This document shows positions 59,305-64,000 of a DNA stretch of 64,000 nucleotides, in pieces. How positions within the stretch are numbered: the first letter of the stretch is position 1; each line of letters starts with the position of its first letter. The stretch is from Rhizobium lusitanum (GTDB lineage: Bacteria > Pseudomonadota > Alphaproteobacteria > Rhizobiales > Rhizobiaceae). Where the stretch lies: contig NZ_CP050308.1 in the NCBI RefSeq assembly GCF_014189535.1, positions 372,001 through 436,000 on the forward strand, given 5' to 3'. A program made the position numbers and the translations under genes. The notes below the pieces were generated by a model. The model did no database searches, was not told the origin of the DNA, and saw only the letters and a list, made by a program, of their open reading frames with translations.

Positions 59305-60075
59305 TTAGGCGAACTGCCGTTCGAATGCGCCATAGATGGCGAGGAAATCGACGGCTTTCAAGCTTTGCCCACCGACGAGCAAACCGTTGACATTCGCAAC
59401 GGCAAGCAGATCCGCCGCATTCGCACCGCTGACCGAGCCGCCGTAGAGAAGACGGTACTTTTTGCCGTCCTCGCCGAAGCGCTCCACGAGCTTGCCGCGT
59501 ATGAAAGCATGAGCCTCTTCGACATCGGCGCGGGTAGGAACTTTACCCGTGCCGATAGCCCAGACCGGTTCATAGGCGATGACGGTCGTTTCCGAAGTGG
59601 AGCTATCGGGTATCGAAGCGGCGAGTTGACGCTTGAGGACGTCAAGAGTCTGAGCATTGTCGCGCTCTTCCGCCGTCTCGCCGATGCAGATGATCGTCGT
59701 CAAATCGGCAGCAAGGGCTGCTTCCGCCTTGGCGCGCACCAATACGTCACCTTCCGCATGGTTCCTGCGGCGTTCGGAGTGGCCGACGATGACGTGGGTG
59801 CCGAAGCAATCGGCAATCATCTCTGCGGAGATATCGCCTGTATGCGCGCCGCTGACCAGCTGATGGCAGTCCTGTGCGCCGATCGCCAATGGGCTGTCAT
59901 CGCAGAGTGCCGTTGCGACATAGAGGAGCGTCGCCGGCGGGCAGAGCAGCGTGTCGATCTTTTCCGACAGTGGTGCTTTCACGCCTTCCGCGATCGCCTT
60001 GATCTGGTCGAGGCTGGCACGCGTGCCGTTCATCTTCCAGTTTCCCGCCAACAGCGGCCGAATTTGCTTCGTCAT
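59305..60075 (-). CDS. tpiA: Triosephosphate isomerase
   Basis: Interconverts dihydroxyacetone phosphate and glyceraldehyde 3-phosphate. 256 residues. AGNWKMNG carries the N and K of the active site, VIVGHSERR the His, [11 protein letters not shown] the Glu, and [10 protein letters not shown] the phosphate-binding loop. Same strand and immediate upstream neighbour of secG and pyrG, a conserved rhizobial set. Confidence 0.98.
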   Translation of the reverse strand: MTKQIRPLLAGNWKMNGTRASLDQIKAIAEGVKAPLSEKIDTLLCPPATLLYVATALCDDSPLAIGAQDCHQLVSGAHTGDISAEMIADCFGTHVIVGHSERRRNHAEGDVLVRAKAEAALAADLTTIICIGETAEERDNAQTLDVLKRQLAASIPDSSTSETTVIAYEPVWAIGTGKVPTRADVEEAHAFIRGKLVERFGEDGKKYRLLYGGSVSGANAADLLAVANVNGLLVGGQSLKAVDFLAIYGAFERQFA

Positions 60076-60215
60076 TCCTCATCTCCCCTTCATTCATGTG
60101 CTGCCGCACTAACAAAAGCGAGAGGGAAAGAAAAGTTAACGGTGGTCCTCGGAGCGGCCTAAAATCGTTTAAAAATCGCTTTTTCGAGAATAAACCGAAT
60201 TTTTCTCGAAAAGAC

Positions 60216-61112
60216 CTAGGACGGCTGTGGATCGATGATCCAATTCAGCACCTTCCGCCAGTCGGTCATGCGAACCGGCGTGCCGTGATTGCCGGTTGCA
60301 AACAGCGTGAACCGCGTCGGGTAATGGGCCTTGTAGAGCTTTTCGAACAACGCTTCCTGGTCGGCGGCGGCATAGACAGGATCCTTGCTGCCATGGGTAA
60401 ACCAGACCGGCAGTTTCGCCTTGTAGAAAGCGCTCTTGACGAAATCCGGATCGGTCACGCCGCTCAAGATCGCCATGCCCTTCAGGCGTTTGACGCTCTC
60501 GGCATCGCGGGTGATGCCCCAGCAGACGAAGCTGCCCATCGAGGCGCAAGTGAGGATGACGGGCTTGCCACCTGACTGCTCGTAGGAATAGCGGATCAGA
60601 GCCGCAATGTTGGCGACGCCATCGCTGTCGAAGCTTTTGACGCTCGGGGCGTAGTAGGTGCCGCCATTGTTGTAGGCGAGGTTCTTCAGCCGATTGAAAT
60701 TGCCGCCGAAGGTATAGTCGTTCGACCCCAGCCGGCGATCGCCGCCGCGGCCATGGATGAAGATCACCGTGAAAGCCTGTCCCGATTCCCGGCCGATACG
60801 CGTGACATCGAGCTTGCGATCGCCAAGCGGCAGGGTCTCGTCTTCTTGCGCCTTCCAGCGCACGCCGGTGGCGATGTAGGCCGGCTTGACCCGCTTTTCC
60901 GGGATCTGGTCGCGGCTGTTGATGTCGCGCATCTCCTGATAGTCGATCGTCTGGAACGCGCCATTGTCATGGCTCTCGATGACTGTCTGGCTGGAAAACA
61001 AATCATCCTTGAAGGGTTTTAGCGCTTCGGCGGACGCACCAGCCGCGACGGTGAGCGGCAAAAAGGCCGCAATTGCGGCTAATACCGGCAAATGAGCTGT
61101 GGACATTCGCAT
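60216..61112 (-). CDS. Alpha/beta hydrolase, exported
   Basis: 298 residues with a signal peptide (HLPVLAAIAAFLPLTVAAGA) and an alpha/beta hydrolase fold: FIHGRGGDRR oxyanion loop, nucleophile Ser in TCASMGSFVCWG, WFTHGSKDP with the Asp, and NHGTPVR with the His. Esterase or related function; substrate unknown. Start 61112 (ATG CGA ATG) with GAGGGAAG upstream. No operon partner; it diverges from parE. Confidence 0.82.
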   Translation of the reverse strand: MRMSTAHLPVLAAIAAFLPLTVAAGASAEALKPFKDDLFSSQTVIESHDNGAFQTIDYQEMRDINSRDQIPEKRVKPAYIATGVRWKAQEDETLPLGDRKLDVTRIGRESGQAFTVIFIHGRGGDRRLGSNDYTFGGNFNRLKNLAYNNGGTYYAPSVKSFDSDGVANIAALIRYSYEQSGGKPVILTCASMGSFVCWGITRDAESVKRLKGMAILSGVTDPDFVKSAFYKAKLPVWFTHGSKDPVYAAADQEALFEKLYKAHYPTRFTLFATGNHGTPVRMTDWRKVLNWIIDPQPS

Positions 61113-61311
61113 GTGGACACTTCCCTCGATAGGCTCACGGGCTTGCCATTCGCCGCCCGGCAACGCAAATCTTTTTTCGAATTTGTCCCATCACTGGGGC
61201 GCCATCGCGTTAGAACGTCATTTCTGGCAGAATCATGGTGATTCGCGGCATTGACGGCAAACGTGATGATTCTGGGGTGTGACCCCTTCAAGGATAAATC
61301 TGAACAGCCCC

Positions 61312-63381
61312 ATGGATAACAGCAACGATCTCTTCTCCGGACTGCCCGCTTCTCCGAAGCCGGAAACGGTGGAAAAGCCGGCCGTAAAGGTTGAAAGCCC
61401 TGCAGCCGCCCCTGTCCCTACCCCGCGCGCAACTCCGACAACGTCGTCCGTCGAGGAGTACGGCGCGAGTTCGATCCGCGTTCTCGAAGGGCTCGAGCCA
61501 GTGCGCATGCGCCCCGGCATGTATATCGGCGGCACCGACGAGAAGGCGCTGCATCACCTCTTCGCCGAAGTCATCGACAACTCCATGGACGAGGCCGTCG
61601 CTGGCCATGCCGATTTCATCGAGGTGCATCTCGATCAGCGCGGCTACCTGACCGTCACCGACAACGGTCGCGGCATTCCGGTCGAAAACCATCCGCAGGT
61701 GCCGGGCAAGTCGACGCTTGAGGTCATCATGACCAAGCTGCATGCCGGCGGTAAGTTCGACGGCAAGGCCTACGAGACCTCTGGCGGTCTGCATGGCGTC
61801 GGCGTCTCCGTCGTCAATGCGCTCTCCGACGATCTCGAAGTCGAGGTGGCGCGCAACCGCAAGCTCTATCGTCAGCGTTTTTCGCGCGGTGTGCCGCAAG
61901 GTGGGCTTGAGGAACTGGGCGATGTCCATAATCGTCGCGGCACCCGTGTCCGCTTTCATCCCGATCCGCAGATTTTCGGCGATCACGCCAAGTTCGAGCC
62001 GGCCCGCGTCTTCCGTATGGCCCGCTCCAAGGCCTATCTTTTCGGCGGCGTCGAGATCCGCTGGAGCTGCGATCCGGAACTGGCACCGGCAGGCTCGGAT
62101 GTTCCCGAAAAGGCTGTCTTCCATTTCCCCGGCGGCCTGAAAGATTATCTCAAGGCGACGATGGGCAATGAGTTCACCGTCACCCGCGAAATATTCTCCG
62201 GCAAGTCGGAGAAGGGAACCGGCCACGGCTCGATCGAATGGGCGATCACCTGGTATGGCGGCGACCCGCAGGTCCATTCCTATTGCAACACCATTCCCAC
62301 TCCCGAAGGCGGCACGCACGAGGCCGGCTTGCGCATCGCGCTGACCAAGGGGCTGAAGAACTACGCCGAGCTGACGCAGAACAAGCGCGCCGCCGGCATT
62401 AGCACCGACGACGTGATGATCTCTGGCGTCGGAATGCTCTCCATCTTCATCCGTGAGCCGGAATTTGTCGGCCAGACCAAGGACAGGCTGGCGACCGTCG
62501 AGGCGCAGCGTATCGTCGAAAACGCGTTGCGTGATCCTTTCGATCACTATCTCACCGATAATCCGACCGAGGCAGAAAAGCTGCTGGAATGGGTGATCGA
62601 GCGCTCCGAGGAGCGCCTGCGCCGCCGCAAGGAAAAGGAAGTCAATCGCAAGTCGGCTGTGCGCAAGCTGCGCCTGCCGGGCAAGCTCGCCGATTGTTCG
62701 CAGAACACCGCCGAAGGCGCCGAACTCTTCCTGGTGGAAGGTGATTCGGCTGGCGGCTCCGCCAAGCAGGCACGCAACCGCATGAACCAGGCGATCCTGC
62801 CGCTGCGCGGCAAGATCCTCAATGTCGCCAGCGCCGGCCGCGAAAAGCTCTCCGCCAACCAGCAGATCTCCGATCTGGTCCAGGCGCTCGGTTGCGGCAC
62901 ACGTTCGAAATACCGCGAGGAAGATCTCCGCTATCAACGCATCGTCGTCATGACCGATGCCGACGTCGACGGCGCTCATATCGCTTCGCTGCTGATTACC
63001 TTCTTCTATCAGGAAATGACCGAACTGATCCGTGGCGGACACCTCTTCCTGGCCGTGCCGCCGCTCTACAAGATCACGCAGGGATCGAAATCCATCTATG
63101 CCCGCGACGACGCCCATAGGCTGGAGCTGATGGAGAGCGATTTCAAGGGTAAGGGCAAGGTCGAAATCAGCCGATTCAAAGGCTTGGGCGAAATGCTTCC
63201 AGCGCAGCTTAAGGAAACCACGATGGACCCGTCGAAACGCACGCTGTTGCGTGTCGTGATCGACGAGGTGGATTTCGAAGGCACGCGTGACGCCGTCGAT
63301 AACCTCATGGGCACCAAGCCCGAGGCCCGCTTCCGCTTCATCCAGGAACGTGCGGCATTTGCGGAAAATCTGGATATCTGA
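61312..63381 (+). CDS. parE: DNA topoisomerase IV subunit B
   Basis: ATPase subunit of the decatenating topoisomerase. GHKL ATPase (EVIDNSMDEAVAG, TDNGRGIPV, GGLHGVGVSVVNAL), transducer, and TOPRIM with EGDSAGG at about 476 and DADVDG at about 549. The sequence ends without the large GyrB insert, and RPGMYIGGTDEKALHH is ParE-like. Start taken as ATG 61312 (MDNSNDL); a GTG at 61279 in frame is possible. An N-terminal Pro/Ala-rich stretch of 45 residues precedes the ATPase. parC is not in the window. Confidence 0.95.
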   Translation: MDNSNDLFSGLPASPKPETVEKPAVKVESPAAAPVPTPRATPTTSSVEEYGASSIRVLEGLEPVRMRPGMYIGGTDEKALHHLFAEVIDNSMDEAVAGHADFIEVHLDQRGYLTVTDNGRGIPVENHPQVPGKSTLEVIMTKLHAGGKFDGKAYETSGGLHGVGVSVVNALSDDLEVEVARNRKLYRQRFSRGVPQGGLEELGDVHNRRGTRVRFHPDPQIFGDHAKFEPARVFRMARSKAYLFGGVEIRWSCDPELAPAGSDVPEKAVFHFPGGLKDYLKATMGNEFTVTREIFSGKSEKGTGHGSIEWAITWYGGDPQVHSYCNTIPTPEGGTHEAGLRIALTKGLKNYAELTQNKRAAGISTDDVMISGVGMLSIFIREPEFVGQTKDRLATVEAQRIVENALRDPFDHYLTDNPTEAEKLLEWVIERSEERLRRRKEKEVNRKSAVRKLRLPGKLADCSQNTAEGAELFLVEGDSAGGSAKQARNRMNQAILPLRGKILNVASAGREKLSANQQISDLVQALGCGTRSKYREEDLRYQRIVVMTDADVDGAHIASLLITFFYQEMTELIRGGHLFLAVPPLYKITQGSKSIYARDDAHRLELMESDFKGKGKVEISRFKGLGEMLPAQLKETTMDPSKRTLLRVVIDEVDFEGTRDAVDNLMGTKPEARFRFIQERAAFAENLDI

Positions 63382-63402
63382 CAGCCGCGCTTCGGCGGCT
63401 GT
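63381..63402 (+). terminator. Hairpin after parE
   Basis: ACAGCCGC (63381-63388) pairs with GCGGCTGT (63395-63402) around GCTTCG, starting at the last base of the stop codon. No T tract, so it may be a weak terminator only. Confidence 0.4.
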
Positions 63403-63525
63403 GGCAAAATCGATTTGCCGATATTTTTAGGGGATGGAGCGCGATCCGTAACGAAAGCGTCATGAGCGGATGCATAGATGCGGCGCAAACCCGCCAGCTC
63501 ATGATCCGGATGTAATGATATCGCC

Positions 63526-64000
63526 ATGATGAAGCCCTTCCTGACGACCGCCGCTCTTGCCTTTCTTCTTTGCACCACAGCCCGCGCCGCCGATGTCGGT
63601 GCGGTTGTCGATGTGCCCTGCCCCTTCGGCGACTGCAAGGCCGGCATCAGCCTTTCCTATCTCGGCGAATACGACATTCCGACGGGTTTCATGGAAAACG
63701 GTGTTGAGGTCGGTGGTCTCTCGGGCATCGATTTCGACCCTTCGACCGGCCACTATATCTCGATCAGCGACGACCGTTCCGAAAGGGCGCCGGCTCGCTT
63801 CTACCATCTCGATATCGATGTCGGCGCTGACAGCCTCAAGGGCGTGACGGTGCTTGATCATGTCACGCTGACGGACAAGAACGGCCAGCCTTTCGCGTTC
63901 CGTACGGTTGATTCCGAGTCGATCCGTATCGGCAAGGATGGCATCTACTGGAGCAGTGAAGGCGACGGCAAGGCGCTGTTGCCGCCTTTCGTGCGTGTCG
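63526..64000 (+). CDS. Esterase-like activity of phytase family protein, 3' end missing
   Basis: First 158 codons of an exported protein: signal peptide MMKPFLTTAALAFLLCTTARA, then the PF13449-type start (SYLGEYDIPTG, VGGLSGIDFDPSTGHYISIS, FRTVDSESIRIG, GIYWSSEGDG). The family folds as a beta propeller and is thought to act as a phosphoesterase; this copy is not characterised. The window ends before the stop. Starts at ATG 63526 or the adjacent 63529. Confidence 0.82.
   Translation, partial: MMKPFLTTAALAFLLCTTARAADVGAVVDVPCPFGDCKAGISLSYLGEYDIPTGFMENGVEVGGLSGIDFDPSTGHYISISDDRSERAPARFYHLDIDVGADSLKGVTVLDHVTLTDKNGQPFAFRTVDSESIRIGKDGIYWSSEGDGKALLPPFVRV

Noticed and set aside
61288..63117. 609-codon minus-strand ORF opposite parE
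   Set aside because: Antisense to parE with no recognisable domain.

Overview
The window is a 64-kb piece of chromosome from an alphaproteobacterium of the Rhizobiaceae, most likely Rhizobium itself. Supporting signs are the protein families, the conserved gene clusters (coaD-ppi-ppiB-queA-tgt, rlpA-dac-tmk-holB-metG-tatD-MBL-ybaK, ppiD-trpD-trpC-moaC-moeA), the GAAC-N7-GAAC SOS box typical of alphaproteobacteria, and GGAAC-N18-TT promoters of the EcfG/RpoE2 type. The DNA is GC-rich. I see no insertion sequence, prophage, CRISPR array or origin. Only one RNA gene is evident, tRNA-Ser(UGA).

Layout. 1-9.5 kb: 3' part of nnr, a DUF72 gene, uvrA and ssb (divergent around an SOS box), marC, gyrA. 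9.5-11.5 kb: a TetR/DoxX pair with a large palindromic operator, then a cluster of very small membrane-protein genes with an EcfG-type promoter. 11.6-15.6 kb: coaD, two cyclophilins, queA (frameshifted) and tgt. 15.6-25.4 kb: small accessory genes (methyltransferase, NUDIX, VOC, cell wall hydrolase, DUF4864), a heterodimeric ABC exporter (one half frameshifted), LysR, DUF1127 and polysaccharide deacetylase. 25.6-34.7 kb: a minus-strand housekeeping block (ybaK, MBL hydrolase, tatD, metG, holB, tmk, a D,D-carboxypeptidase homologue, rlpA) interrupted by a plus-strand TauE gene. 35-41.6 kb: a PsiF-like protein, a CmlA/FloR-type exporter preceded by what looks like a translational attenuator, tRNA-Ser, 3-methyladenine glycosylase and a marR-emrA-emrB operon. 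41.8-47.8 kb: DUF883 with an EcfG promoter, ppiD, trpD, trpC, moaC, moeA. 47.8-57 kb: gnd, VOC, a divergent pair of citrate synthase homologues (one with a DNA-binding N-terminus), CHASE2 cyclase plus FecR, a Ni/Co transporter, rhodanese and a GlxA-type regulator (frameshifted). 57-64 kb: pyrG, secG (frameshifted), tpiA, an alpha/beta hydrolase, parE, and the start of an esterase-like phytase-family gene.

The strongest unusual signals are these: (1) a nine-codon leader, MGAAKSSDK, followed directly by competing hairpins ahead of the CmlA/FloR-like exporter, resembling the chloramphenicol-induced attenuator of cmlA; (2) the divergent citrate synthase pair with two palindromes centred exactly 20 bp apart; (3) a perfect 17-bp inverted repeat in front of tetR; (4) EcfG promoters driving tiny membrane proteins and DUF883; (5) missing catalytic or zinc motifs in the D,D-carboxypeptidase homologue and in Tgt. 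Four genes (queA, an ABC exporter, the GlxA regulator, secG) are each broken by a single-base indel at or beside a mononucleotide run. This pattern is better explained by sequence error than by gene decay.
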